Of a stretch of 64,000 bases of DNA, positions 48,656-60,979 are shown one piece after another; positions within the stretch are counted from its first letter, which is position 1, and every line of letters starts with the position of its first letter. A program made the position numbers and the translations under genes. A model generated the notes under the pieces. It had not been told where the DNA came from and did no database searches. It saw nothing but the letters and a program-made list of their open reading frames with translations. This DNA is from Cymodocea nodosa (lineage: Eukaryota; Streptophyta; Magnoliopsida; Alismatales; Cymodoceaceae): NCBI GenBank assembly GCA_036874045.1, contig CM072342.1:2316501-2380500 (forward strand), given 5' to 3'.

Positions 48656-48718
48656 CGTTGCTGCTGCCCACAGCTCCACCCACCGCCACTTCCTCTTGCT
48701 CTTGCTCTTCTTCTTCTT

Positions 48719-49200
48719 CTGCCCAGCACCAACAAATTAATATAAGCACGGGAATTGAGATTAAAAGGGGGGAGATCTACGCTCATCATCTGAAACCAAT
48801 TAGAAGTCGTGATTCGATCGACGCCGGTGGCGGATTTGGCCGGCCCCGATCATTCATACATACATGTAAACTTAACTTGTGCGTAATTTAATTTGGTGTT
48901 ACGCATACATACCTAGAGCTTAGGGGCATGAGACATCGTTGTCTTGCTGTGGAATTGAAAGCTTCTACTGCCATGGCTTCTCCATAGCTGTCCCCTTCTT
49001 GTCTCCTCCTTTCCTAGCTTCCACTCTATCTCTATCTCTGCCCTTTGTGTTTGTGTGTGGAGAGGCTGCAGCAACTCCTGCTTCCTCCTTTCTTTTCTCG
49101 TGTCTTTCTCTCTCTTTCTCTATCACCACCTCCACCCCCTCCTTCCTTCGCAATCTCGACCCTTGTGAAAGGAGGAAGGAAGCTGGAATATAATATTCGT
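48719..49200 (-). other. Probable 5' UTR exon and leader intron of the BEL1-like gene
   Basis: A leader exon is likely upstream of 48913: CTCTAG is followed by a good donor (gtatgtatg, 48912 down) and 'ctgggcag' at 48719 is a usable acceptor before the GAA-rich leader. The upstream exon carries short ATG ORFs such as MSHAPKL, which stops exactly at the donor. Leader introns are common in this family. The exact 5' end is not visible; the pyrimidine-rich block to about 49190 may be leader or promoter. Confidence 0.45.
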
Positions 49201-51281
49201 ATTTAATAATATTAATATTATTATTATTGTTGTTGTTGTTAGAGGCTGCTGCTGACCTCACGGAGAAGCCAAGACCAAAATATTTGCTGTTCACATCCGC
49301 CCTTCCTCACCAGATATTACTGTTTTTTTACTCTTTTTTTAAATGTGAATAAATACAGTTGGGTTATGTGCCGGAGGAAGGAAGGAAATAAACAAACCCA
49401 AAAAAAGAGAGAGGCGATCTGTTCCTTCTTTTCTGGTTCACCTTTTCCTTCTCCAAATCTGGGGATAGGCCATGGGCAGTGAAAATGTTGGTTGGTTTTC
49501 TCTATTATTTATTCACATTCTCTCCTTTTTTTTAAAGAACCCCCCCTTACCTTACATTTCTTCGGCTTGTAGCCATATATTTTTTTATTCTTATTTAACC
49601 CATCGGTACATAAATGTTTATAATAATCGATGATCCCGCAATGTTGACCTGAGAAATCAAGCACCATGCAATGCACAAAAAGGACCGACTCGTCATTGTG
49701 AAAATTGTGGGAGGAGAGATACGTCATTACGCAAGATAAAGCGCCCTGGGCCAGAGATAGAGAGAGAGAGGAAGCAGTGAACCACGACCCACCTCATAAA
49801 GACGGTGAGGCTCCGATGTCGATCCAACGGCAGGGAGTTGTGGTCCCCCATCGTGGTGGTGGATTACGGGGTGGTGGTGGTGGTGGTGGTGGTAGTGGTG
49901 TGGGCCTGGGCAGCTTATCGTCGGTGGAGAGGCCCTTCATGGGCCCGGGTCTCCTAATGGACGGTTCCGGATTTTGACCCGTCACCGACCTTCCCTGAGG
50001 TTTTTTCCTTTTTTTTTTTTTTTTTTGATGATAAGAATGACTTGTTTAAGCTTACTTAAAATTTTCGAAAGCTTCGTCTTGCATTTAATAATTTTTGGTG
50101 GTCCCTACGCTCGCCTTAGCTTTTACAAAGGACGTCGGGTATTCACGGTCAACACCCCCCTCCCCTGGTTATGATAAATCCGTGATTTGGCCGCGCGTCT
50201 GGTGCTTTATCCTCTACTAATGTCGTTCTTAACGGCGTTCCTTTGGGATTTTCTCTAATGCCCCCCTTCCCTTCCATCAACTCCTCCATCCTACACATAT
50301 GTGCACTCCGATCCCTTTCATGTCTCATTTTACGTTCAAATCTCTTTCCTTGCCTTTATGGTCGTCTTGCTAGGGTTTGTGGATCAAACTTTCATGGCTT
50401 GGACAAGCGCCGCTTTGAGTCCCCTTCGTGTATGAAGAATGGATTGATGTGAAGATCTGGTCATATATATTCTTTCCTCTGACCTTCTTTTGGTCTTTAA
50501 GAATTTCTCTTCGAAACTCATTTTCCTTTTTCAAAATTTCGTTAGACACAAACTCTCTTAAACTGTATTTTCAATCATTCCTTTTAGAAGCTTTCTTCTT
50601 TTCCAAAATTCTGTTCAAGTATAAACCTCTTCTAACTGCCGTAACTTGAATCATCGAACAATGACAACATATATATATATATATACCACTTGTAGTAGGC
50701 ACTTTTGTTTTAAAATATTTGAGGAAAAAAGTTACATACATTTTTATATATGAATTTCTTACGAATATTATTGCAAGTGTCGTTAGTTGTTCTAACATGA
50801 TGAGATTTTTTCTCATCATTCGACTAACTAACTTATCGTCGCTATATATATATATATATATATATATATTTGAATGATTAATTATACTAGCTATATACGG
50901 CTATTGATAAATATTTAACAATAAAATAACGCCTTTACTATTGTTTGATGAGTGCATGAATCAAAATATGACCTACATTATTAATATTCCTTATTTTACC
51001 ATATATACACCATGGAAGATCTTAAATGGTTCGTTATTCAATCTTGAAGTGTTCACCTATTTGACCAACGGTAACCTATTATATATTAATTTGGAATCAG
51101 ATAAGTGGCAGCTGAAAAGATCTACCATCTTGAGATGGATTAAATTATAGATTGACATCAATCTAACCTACGTGCACGTATATATTTCCAATATTCCAAG
51201 TGATTTATTGGAAACATATATATATGGAATATTCTATTTGAAAATCACTTAATAACGAATGAATGAAAAACTTCATCATCA

Positions 51282-51318
<37 letters not shown>

Positions 51319-51369
51319 GCCTAGATTCTACACGTCCTTTACATTTTTAAATTATATATCTTTTAAACC

Positions 51370-51403
<34 letters not shown>

Positions 51404-51621
51404 ATAGATGTATAGATAGAAAGATTATATATATAATAGTCCAAAAAGTGTAAATTAAAAGAGGGGTTGACAACGGACCGCCCACCTCCCCTTCGGGACG
51501 TCACAGTTTAAAGCAGCTGTGAGGGTGACGACTCCCCGACGGGGCTGCGCACGGACACGCCACTCCATTGCCTTTGGCTGCTGAGGTCGCTGGCTCGCTC
51601 GCAGGACCACATCGCCACCAA

Positions 51622-51625
<4 letters not shown>

Positions 51626-51656
<31 letters not shown>

Positions 51657-51856
51657 GGTAGAGGTCCTAGAGGACCAGATGGAGGGCGCCACCCCCTGCG
51701 TCTCCATCTCTTCCTCCTCCTTGCCTTTGTTCACGCCATGCCCCACACTTGCAATCACCCATGCATAGTCCAAGCATCCTGTACATTTCTCCATCGCACC
51801 CGTCATCTTCCGTATATCGTCCTCATGATCACATGAGTGTGTATGTGGTATTGCTT

Positions 51857-51889
<33 letters not shown>
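51626..51889. repeat. (GA)n and (CT)n tracts in inverted arrangement
   Basis: A (GA)14 tract (51626–51653) and a (CT)16 tract (51857–51889) are separated by 203 bases of mixed sequence; the arms are complementary and could form a hairpin in RNA. The spacer shows no miRNA sequence that I recognise. Confidence 0.85.
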
Positions 51890-51893
<4 letters not shown>

Positions 51894-52164
51894 GCACATC
51901 TGTCGTATATATCTCCCCCCTACCCCATGGAGAGATGGATTTGGGACCATTTGTAAGTTCTTTCCTGGACCTTCATGTCGGCAGTGGCCGGTCATTTGGA
52001 GAACCATTCATGTGTCAACCTTTTATCATGCATTATTTTGTTTCTATCATCTCTTTTTTACAATAATAATAACAACGACAATGAAATCTTCCGGAATTCA
52101 ATATTTTCACACCTAATTAACATGTACGTGTATATTAACATATGCACGATTAATTGCATGTGAT

Positions 52165-52210
52165 CATATATATATATATATATACACACGCGCGCGCGCG
52201 CGTACGTACC
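52165..52210. repeat. Compound (TA)n(CA)n(CG)n tract
   Basis: Alternating purine–pyrimidine throughout: TA repeats run into CACA, then seven CG units, then TACGTAC. Confidence 0.9.
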
Positions 52211-54691
52211 CCATCTCATGTAAACTGATGGAAACTTTCGATTATAAGAAATAAAAACTGATCGCGAATATAATCTGCTATGCATACAATCTTATAACTT
52301 ACGCGATTTTCGGTCATATGTAGGTAGGGATTATAGGAGCCATCACATGATTACTGTGCACGATTAGATGGATAGATTTTTCGTAAATTTTGTCACATCA
52401 AAGTTGTTTGTTTATTTCAAGTTGCAAAAGTTGAATTGATTGTCCACATGATGATTCCATAATTTTACAAGATACAAACACGCGCACCCTTGATTAGAGT
52501 TGGTTGTTAAAGTGTCAAGTTTTCTTCTAATAAATAATAGTACTATTTTTCCCCTTTGTTCGAACTCACGAATGATCCCTTTCCAAAAAATAGATCGAGT
52601 AAAAAACTAATTAAAGCACCGTCGAGGTTTTTTGCAAGGGAATTTATAAAGTAAGTAAGTAAGTGTCTGATTATTTATAGATCAGTTGAACATCACTGGA
52701 AACAGCGCTGTGATGCTCGTAGTTTTAATTTGGTTAGAATTTGAATCTTGTTAAATATATAAGATCGATCCATCACTATTCGAAACAGGATTAGTTGCAA
52801 AAAATAGCAAAGGAAGAAGTTTTATTATATGCATATACACTTATTTATTGTCATATCTAACAAGGTGAATAGAGAAGTAGGGGGCCATGATAAATATCTG
52901 CTTGTCCTTTGTAACTCTAACCCTTCCATACTCGTATGCATTTTCATATGGCCCTACCATTAATCACAATCGTTGTCTCTGGTTCATCTCCAATGTTGCT
53001 TGATTAGATCGATCGATGTGCAAATTAAAGAAAGAGAAATAATAGCAAATACATCCATCTCCACTTTGACATGAGAAGATACAGTAGATCGGGTTCTCTG
53101 CTCTCTTTTGTTTCTTTATTTCTTGATATTAGTAGGTTTTGCTTTCCATATATATATATTTTTTCATCCGTAGAGGTTTTTTAGTCGTTGCCGCTTGTTA
53201 ATTGCCTCCGACTTATTTCTAGGTCAAATCTATTAAATTTTTTATATCGGTACGAAAAAAGAAAATAGAGATAAGATTGGATTTCACGTACGATGAATTC
53301 TTTCGTTTACTATCAATTGATTTAAAAAGTAAGTAAGTAAGCAAGAATTTTAATATAATATCAAAGTTAATTCATGTACATTCATTCGTATATAAATATT
53401 TTCAGACACGTCAACAAGTCACAAGTAAAAAAATTAAATGTTATATACAATCAACCTTTTTCGTTGGTACGCAAAATTTCAACACCTTAAGGTTCGTCGT
53501 CGGCTGAAACGTCAGACTCCATTACCGATGGACGAACGCCAGATTCATTCATTCATTCTTAGTATCCCATCACATCATTGCTCTGCGGGAAACAAAAAAA
53601 AAAGAAAAAAAAAGAAAAGAAAATTCAAAACAGAACAAAAGAGGAGGGTGACGAAAGACCGCCACGGGGTACACTTCCTTTCAAATCAATCTCCGATGAA
53701 CGAACGAACGAACGAACGAACGGCTTCTTCGCCCTTATTTTGTCTGTCAAAAAAATGTTTTTTTTTTTTTAAAAAAATAATAATAATAATAATAAACAGG
53801 AAGCTTCCGTGCGCTTGGGAGTTCGGACCTGGGACAGACAGCAACGGATGCGAACGCCTCGTCCGTTCGGAATTAACGGTAGACCGATGGCACGTTGCTG
53901 TAAAAGACGTCACGTCCGTGGAAGAGAGGGTGAAACTGTCACTTCACCGGACGGAGGCTTCTTGTACGATTTGCGTGTGTGTATAATAATATATAGTGCA
54001 AAATTCTTGGTACTGTAGGTTTTGGAATTATGTATGTTAGGTCACATCAGGCTTAAGGAAAGCAAGGGTAGACGCTTGCTTAATCTGCCCTTGTGAACAG
54101 TAGTTGTTGGGCATAAGATAATAATTAATGCCTTTCCTCCCTCCTTTTTGTTTTGCTATTTTTTTTTTTAACCGATGCAGTAAGTAGATTATTTCCTGAC
54201 ATCATTATAAACACAGAAGAGAGAGATGCAATGCACTGGCCCAGTCACCGTTGTGTGGTATGGATGAGAGTAACAAACAAACGGATCATGGTACGCGTAC
54301 GTTTTGCTTGCTTACTTACCTTGACAGAAGAGAAGAAGCAAGGGCTAATTAATGCCAGATGATGATGACGATGATAGTACAGATTAAAAAGAAATTAATA
54401 ATAATCGTATGTACATGCGGGGGCTTGTGAAAGTAAAACGGAAGGACCCATGCCAAACAAACACTGTGCATGGTGGTCTCCGAGAAGAGACGGAAGGGCC
54501 GCGCCCCTCCCATGATGATGTCTTCTACATGGTCGCTCGCTCGGTTCACATGTCCATTTCACGGAACCATTCGGTCCCCACCCTTCTCCGTCTGCCCATC
54601 CCATCCCGCCACAAGTACAGATCACATCATATACATATATATTATCATCTGTGCATGTCTATCCATCACACGAAAATATTTTGCTTCCTGT

Positions 54692-54738
54692 AATTATTAT
54701 TATTATTATTATTATTATTGTTGTTGTTGTTGTTGTTT
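54692..54738. repeat. (ATT)n(GTT)n compound microsatellite
   Basis: About nine ATT units run directly into six GTT units. Confidence 0.9.
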
Positions 54739-56975
54739 GGGTGGTGTCAACCTTGTCAGATGGATGGAGTGCGAGGATGGGGCCTGATCAATCTCTCTTG
54801 AAAGTAGATGGTCGTGTCAGGAAATTTTCCCGATGATCTGAGAATTCTTTCTTGGAGTCCGGTTTTATTTGTGTCATGGAAAATGATTGAAATATGACAT
54901 CCGAAATTAACGCACCCGTCAATACGTGTTGCTGCCGTTTCGGCCGTCCCTTTTGCCAACCATATATATGTACTATATATACATGTACATCCTGGAAAAC
55001 GACAGAAAACAACCAATTTACGAAATACATTATTCTCATCAAATATTTTATTTATTCCTAATAATTAATGAGGAGTAAAAAAAAAATTCGTCGTACGTGA
55101 ACTTAAACTTACATCTCACCTTCATAGATGGAAAACTGTCTTAAGAATATTATTCTCTTTACTTACAATTTATATATCATCTTAGGGAAGAATGCACATA
55201 AACATATTTTGATATCACGTAAGATATTTTATTTTTAAAATCAATTGATAATAAATAGAAAGACTTATCGTATATCAGTACAGATTCTTCGATACGAGAG
55301 TATTTCAACATATGAACGTCGGGTTTGAAATTTCCAAATTTACGCAGGCTTGACTTGTTCCTTGTATGATTATTTAAGATCAAGGATATCGAAAGAAACT
55401 GTTGGAAAGCAAGAGAAAAGAACATGAACAACATGGGAGAGAGAAAGAATGGAGCATGATAAGAAAATTAAGAAGGAGGTGTGGGAGAGAAGACAGATCG
55501 ACGTGAAAAATTATTGAATAAAACGTATGTATGAATTATTCATGTGGAATATTCCAAGCGTATTTCGCTTTTGTAATATTTATTATTAAGGGGAGAGGAG
55601 AGAGAAGAGATGCTTTCCACATATATCCATCTAATTCAATAATTGGTCAGTCATTTAAAATTAAGGGTGGAATATTGGACGAACAGAATATTCGAGGAGG
55701 ATGAAGAAGAAGAATATGTGAAAAAGGGGGAAAAGGAAGAAGAACATGTACGTGAAGGAGAATATGTTATGTATCGATAAGGATAATTTAATATAACCTG
55801 TAAGTAACCCATGCACCGTGTTTTTAATTATAGTGTCAATGGATGCATGATTTATGATACTTAATATTCTTCATCACGATAACATATAAACCTTATATGT
55901 CATAATATGCTACAAGGATTCATTTCGAAAAAATTAAAATCAATTATTCTTTCTAGTAAAATTACAACCATAGATAATGACTGAAGTATTTCGTCGTTTA
56001 GTTTCCTTGTAAGATAATTTTCAACTACGACGGGTTGAAGCTTAATCTTGATGTACTACCAACTATACAAGCTACCATATCATCCACCATGAGACTATCT
56101 TGACTAATGTCTATGGTACATTAGATTACTGTGTTAGTTACTGTCGTCACTTTTTCAACTATGCAGTCTTTATTTCCACCCATTTCACACAAAATGATAC
56201 ACGTTGGCGGCACTCACTTACCATAGGTGTAAATGATAATTTTTATTTTTATTTTTTATAATTAACTTATATTTGATTATCAAATACTGCAATTTTATTA
56301 TGTAATATGATTTAATTATATTTTATCAAGACTACGCTTAACTAAACGTGACTTTGAAGATGCCATGACGAGTACACCTAAAAGTGCCTGCTAATTGTCA
56401 TAAATAATTAACTACGAACTCCTTTCGTCAATTCACTTCCTTGATGCTGCTGTGTCTTTTACACTAGAAAATGATTTAATTAACCCAGGGAAAATATGTA
56501 TGGGAAATAAACGTACAAGATAAAAAGAAAATTACACGACAGCTACCTCTCATGATTCCCACGTGAGCCACCTACAAGACATCTCGATCTGTACCTAATT
56601 ATCAAATATTTTGGTATGCGAAGAAAAATTTACGTAAAAAACTGATGATAGAAAAAATACTGAATATCATTACTCTTCCATTCTCTTCTCTTAAACCTTT
56701 CCAAAAAAAAAAAAAAAAAAAATTTAAAGTTCAAATGAAGTAAAAATACTACTTACTTAGACGTGCCCAACATGAGGAGCAATTGTCGTGTTTAGCAAAC
56801 ATAATTGTGATAGAATGATAGTTCGAGCGACACGGCTGGTCTAAGTTCCATCGTTTAGTTGAAATTAACGTATAAACTATGTTTGCTTCAACTATAAAGT
56901 ATGATGGTTTTAATTAAAAGTGTCATGGCAGCTGTATTTAGTTCAAAAGTAATATTTGTTTATTAAATTAGTATC

Positions 56976-57012
<37 letters not shown>
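56976..57012. repeat. (AAT)n microsatellite
   Basis: Twelve AAT units within AT-rich DNA. Confidence 0.95.
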
Positions 57013-57013
<1 letters not shown>

Positions 57014-57249
57014 TTGACTTAGTAGGATTCGAAGAGTTATATTTTGATATCACAGTTATTAGAATCAGACGAGAAGTTTCTTCGAAAGTAATTTTTAAAA
57101 AGGAAATCAATAAAAAATAAAATATTAAAGTTAGGAATAACTTAAAACAAATCTTCATATTAAAATAAATATATATTTTTAACATTATCTTATTTTTAAC
57201 CCTTAGTACGCGTTAAAACTAAAAATTGGTACAAACAAACTCAACCATA

Positions 57250-57725
57250 GGTTCACAATCGTACCTCCAGCGTACGTAGATGACAAAAATACCCTCGCGA
57301 AAATCCTTCACGTCACGTGCCGGACGCAGAGCCGAAAGCCCTACACAACCCAACACTCGATGACCTCTCGTTCCGACTTCCGAGTGCCCGATTAGGAGCG
57401 CCCACTGTTGTCGATCGTAGGAGATGCATGCGTGGAGGAGCGCTCCAGGTGTCGTAGACTGCACGCAAGGTCGCGTCGTTTGTCCGGATGGTCTCCAGAT
57501 GGAGGAGGAAACCGGCGGTGGTGCGCAAGTTGCGCCTGTCTGAGGAAGGAGCTCCGGTTGTGGCTATGGCACACGCGAGGAGTGGAGATCGACAGTCATT
57601 CGGCAGTGACGCATGCGAGAGTAGGTGCAAGGGAGGAAATCGACCGAGCTTGGGAGAAGGAGAGGGTGATTTCTGGCGGTGAAGAAGAAGGAGAGGGTTT
57701 TTGGGGGTTTTCGTTGGATTAAGCT
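57250..57725. other. GC-rich island in AT-rich surroundings
   Basis: About 475 bases of much higher GC than either flank, with sharp edges. Open frames exist on both strands (104 aa plus, 105 aa minus), with no recognisable domain. It could be a non-autonomous transposon, a processed fragment or an unannotated promoter. Confidence 0.4.
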
Positions 57726-58489
57726 AATTTTCTGGTTTTCGTCCAAATAACAACTTATTTCTTATTGTTGCATAATTTTTGTAAGATTACTGTTGATTTA
57801 TGCATATTTACAGCATATCAGTATAGTTGAGTTTAGAAATGTACGTGTACTTCTGATATACATTATCTTTGGGTTGTGTTATATTTGAAATGAGATATTT
57901 CTTACATACATTACAAAGTAGTCAGCCTAATAATTAAATTTCGTATGTATGTAAAAATTTAAAGAAGATGGAATTAGGGTTAATAACATATGATCAATAA
58001 CGTTATGTGAAATTTTTTCCATCACGTTCAACTTTAACAAAAATGTATATAATATATCATAAAAAGATTATTTTATAATATAAATGAAAGATTTTATGTT
58101 ATATAATATTATGATATCAACAAAAATAGTTTACAATATATTAAATATTAATTACAATAATAAATGATAAATTTGAAAATTTACTAACATCACTCTAAGT
58201 AAAGGTAAAATAAATGTAATAAAAGTAACTACTCAAGTTTGAAAATTTATTCTTTCAAGTTGTCACTTTCAATTGAAACTATCATATTCTGATAAATGTA
58301 ATCTAAATTTGAAACAAACATAATGTTGGATCTCTAGTTAGTCACTTTCTGCTCAGACTTCCTTTAAAGATGTTGGATATATGTATATATGAACTTTATA
58401 TAAATAGTCCTGTTGTGGTAAGTTAGAAGATTTCTCGTAAGCACCGCTCCCTTTTCCCCGCCTTGGTTCGGTAGAATAAAGAGCAGAGG

Positions 58490-58595
58490 ATTGATTGATT
58501 GAGTGACTGATTGATTGATTGATCGATCGATCGATCGATCCTGTGTGCTTGAATAAAGAGAGATAGGTGGGATGGGGGAGAGGACCAGCAGTAGC

Positions 58596-58624
<29 letters not shown>
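58490..58624. repeat. (GATT)n/(GATC)n and (GAA)n tracts
   Basis: GATT repeats turn into four GATC units (58529–58540 region), followed 55 bases later by nine or so GAA units. Confidence 0.9.
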
Positions 58625-58626
<2 letters not shown>

Positions 58627-59668
58627 GAAGTGGTCCATGATTAAGATCGACGGCCGAGTTGACAATAGGACATGGGCTGCATTATTGAAACAGCTATGCA
58701 CTATAAATACTACATATTACGTTGCCGACGTGGCCGGCTACAGCCTGGAGGTCGCTGGTGTGGTTGTTGATTTCGGGCGGCCGGAGTTGTGGGCTCTCTC
58801 GTAAGATTCGTGCGCGTGCGTTGGATCCATCCTCTCCTGCTTCTTCTTCATTAGCCCGTTTAGTTGTTGCTACAGTCCCATCGTCTCTCGCTTTCTCTTT
58901 TACAACCTGCATCATGAGCACGACTGGGACAGCCGAGGATCCACTGATGTGGATGGATCATCCACCGTCCCAACAGCATCAGCGGCTAGCGACAGGCAGC
59001 TTGAATGCATGGTTGATGCGCGTGCCTGCCTGCCTGCACACTGAATGCAACGATGGATTCGTCTTGATTTTGGTATCTCAAATATCGATCACGGGTTCAT
59101 GTATAACATCTGAGAAGCTCAAACTAGATACATACATGTATATCTAATCGATACACATGTGGGAATTGCATGCATGTGATTAATTAATTCTGACCCATTC
59201 CACTGATAATTACAGGTGGGAAAAATGTACCACTCCTGCTGCATTGCACCTGTGAAGGCCGTGGTGATGTAAGAGGTGTGGGGTTAAGAGACAACAAGTC
59301 CGACAGAGGAAGGAAATGGGGCCGGCACCCGTCGGTTCCAAGCAGTACGCTGCTGATGATGCCTTGTTTCATTATCGGCACATATTTACATACCAATATC
59401 GCCACAGTGTTGTTCATTTGGGGCTATTACCACAGTGGATGCTTTGGAATTGGTTGTCTGAGCAATTTTAATTTCTAGCAGAAAAATATTTGTCGATTAG
59501 TGAAACTAAGTTGGTGCGGTCGTACTCATTGCCTATTATATATCGAACTGAAAGAAGGCCGGACTAGAAGTGGATCGACAGGCTGGGATAAGGTTTGCAA
59601 ATAACAGTTTAATGCTCACACATATAATGCTTTAAATAAATTTGTTATTAGCTTCTCACTAATACAAA

Positions 59669-59742
59669 TCCATTGTCGTCTAGTCCGGTTAGGATACCTG
59701 GCTTTCACCCAGGCGACCCGGGTTCAAATCCCGGCAATGGAA
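59669..59742 (+). tRNA. tRNA-Glu (anticodon TTC)
   Basis: A complete cloverleaf: acceptor TCCATTG/CAATGGA with discriminator A, D arm with GTCCGGTTAGGAT, anticodon stem CCTGG/CCAGG holding the loop CTTTCAC with anticodon TTC, and T arm CCGGG-TTCAAAT-CCCGG. No intron. A TTTTT terminator lies at 59750–59754. It looks intact and nuclear. Confidence 0.96.
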
Positions 59743-60979
59743 TTTAATATTTTTCCGTGAAAATATTGTTTTGTCGTTGCGAATAGACGTTTCAACGGGG
59801 TTTATTAGATTTCATTTAAATTCCTTTTTCGATTATCGATCCTGCGTATCATAAACCCACATTTTCTTGTTCAATCACTTACAATGAATTGCATTCGAAT
59901 TATTCTTCGGCTCCACCACTTCTATACATCCATCCTATTCATCCAACGTTAATTTCCAGAGCCGTCCTCTGGCTACCCGCTCTGTATGTGAAATGATGAT
60001 ATTGGACCCCCCCACCCCGGGAAAATGAAAAATCTCGCCACAGTTGCAAAATTGCCTCTGTTCCCTTTCATCTCCCTCTTTCCTAAACGGTTAATCCTCG
60101 TCCATTCTCCACCACTGCTTTGCAACCGCCAGATTTCACCGGTACAAGTTCGAAGTTAAGGTTTCTGAAAGTTTTTTATCTGATTTTCAAAAAACTCAAT
60201 CATTCCATATATATGCGTATATACATACATATGTGTTAAGGGTTTCATTTATAAATATTTAGTCTTTTATTTAATCAGAAATTTTGGGTTGAATGAGAAA
60301 ATTTGGTAATAATACGGTGGATGTTGTATTATACGTCTTCGTCGTCCTTTGCAATTGCATCATAAAAAAAAAAATTTCTTAAATCGATCTGAAGTTTTAA
60401 GAACATTTTTTTAATAACATATATGTAAAAAAAAAATCCTATTAAATTTGGTGCTCTACTTTGGTTGACCAATTGACATGCATTTGAAAAAAAGAACTTG
60501 TATGGTTTATAATAAAAAATTTCAAAATCTGTCTTAAAAAAGAATAGTATTTTGAAGTATTATTAAAACTTATATTTCATTTTTGTAGAGATTGTCTACC
60601 ATTTAAAATTATTTTCCAAAGTAAATTTCATTCAATTTGATTTCTTAATAACAGATATTTTATTTATATTAGTTAAAGATATTATTAGAAAAACCTGTGT
60701 CAAACAGTAACGATACCGATGGAATTTTATCCCAAAACGAACGGCATGCCCTCTCACCGTGCGTGGCTACAATGCCGTCGAGACGAACGCAGACTTAAAT
60801 TTATTTATTTCGATTATAAAGAAATTTTTTTTTTAAAAAAAAACGTAATCTATCTTATTATTTTGCATCGGAGAGATTTCTAATAAAACGCAAATATTAT
60901 TTATACTCGAGAAAAACTTTCACAGAATTAACCACTGATCCCATCGGCTTCGTGGAAGAGGATTAGGGTTTACCTGGTG
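59743..60979. other. Intergenic region upstream of the methyltransferase gene
   Basis: AT-rich with several homopolymer A/T runs (for example T10/A9 around 60825–60843). No open frame of interest. The last ~60 bases are likely 5' UTR, ending gattagggtttacctggtg before the ATG. Confidence 0.5.

Larger units (their letters stand above)
49201..59668. other. Large gene-poor region upstream of the BEL1-like gene
   Basis: About 10.4 kb without a supportable gene. It is AT-rich and crowded with microsatellites: GGT at 49870–49900, AT at 50843–50870, 51284–51316 and 51370–51404, GA at 51626–51653, CT at 51857–51889, TA/CA/CG at 52165–52210, GAAC at 53698–53721, TTA/TTG at 54692–54738, AAT at 56976–57012, GATT/GATC at 58490–58540, GAA at 58596–58624. 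Longer frames (53438–53986 plus, 57408–57722 plus, 57630–57313 minus, 58722–59147 plus) are low-complexity or have no ATG or family. It may hold regulatory DNA of the homeodomain gene (inference). Confidence 0.5.

Noticed and set aside
51654-51856. Candidate miRNA precursor between the GA and CT tracts
   Set aside because: The spacer contains none of the conserved plant miRNA sequences I checked by eye (for example miR156, 160, 164, 166, 172, 319, 396) and the stem is only simple repeat.
53438-53986. 182-aa plus-strand open frame
   Set aside because: Dominated by K-rich and I-rich runs from A/T homopolymers and AAT repeats; no domain, no splice or start context.
57313-57630. 105-aa minus-strand open frame in the GC island
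   Set aside because: An equally long frame runs on the other strand; neither has a recognisable family, so openness is probably due to GC content.
58722-59147. 141-aa plus-strand open frame
   Set aside because: It does not begin with ATG and shows no family similarity; TATA-like sequence nearby is not enough.
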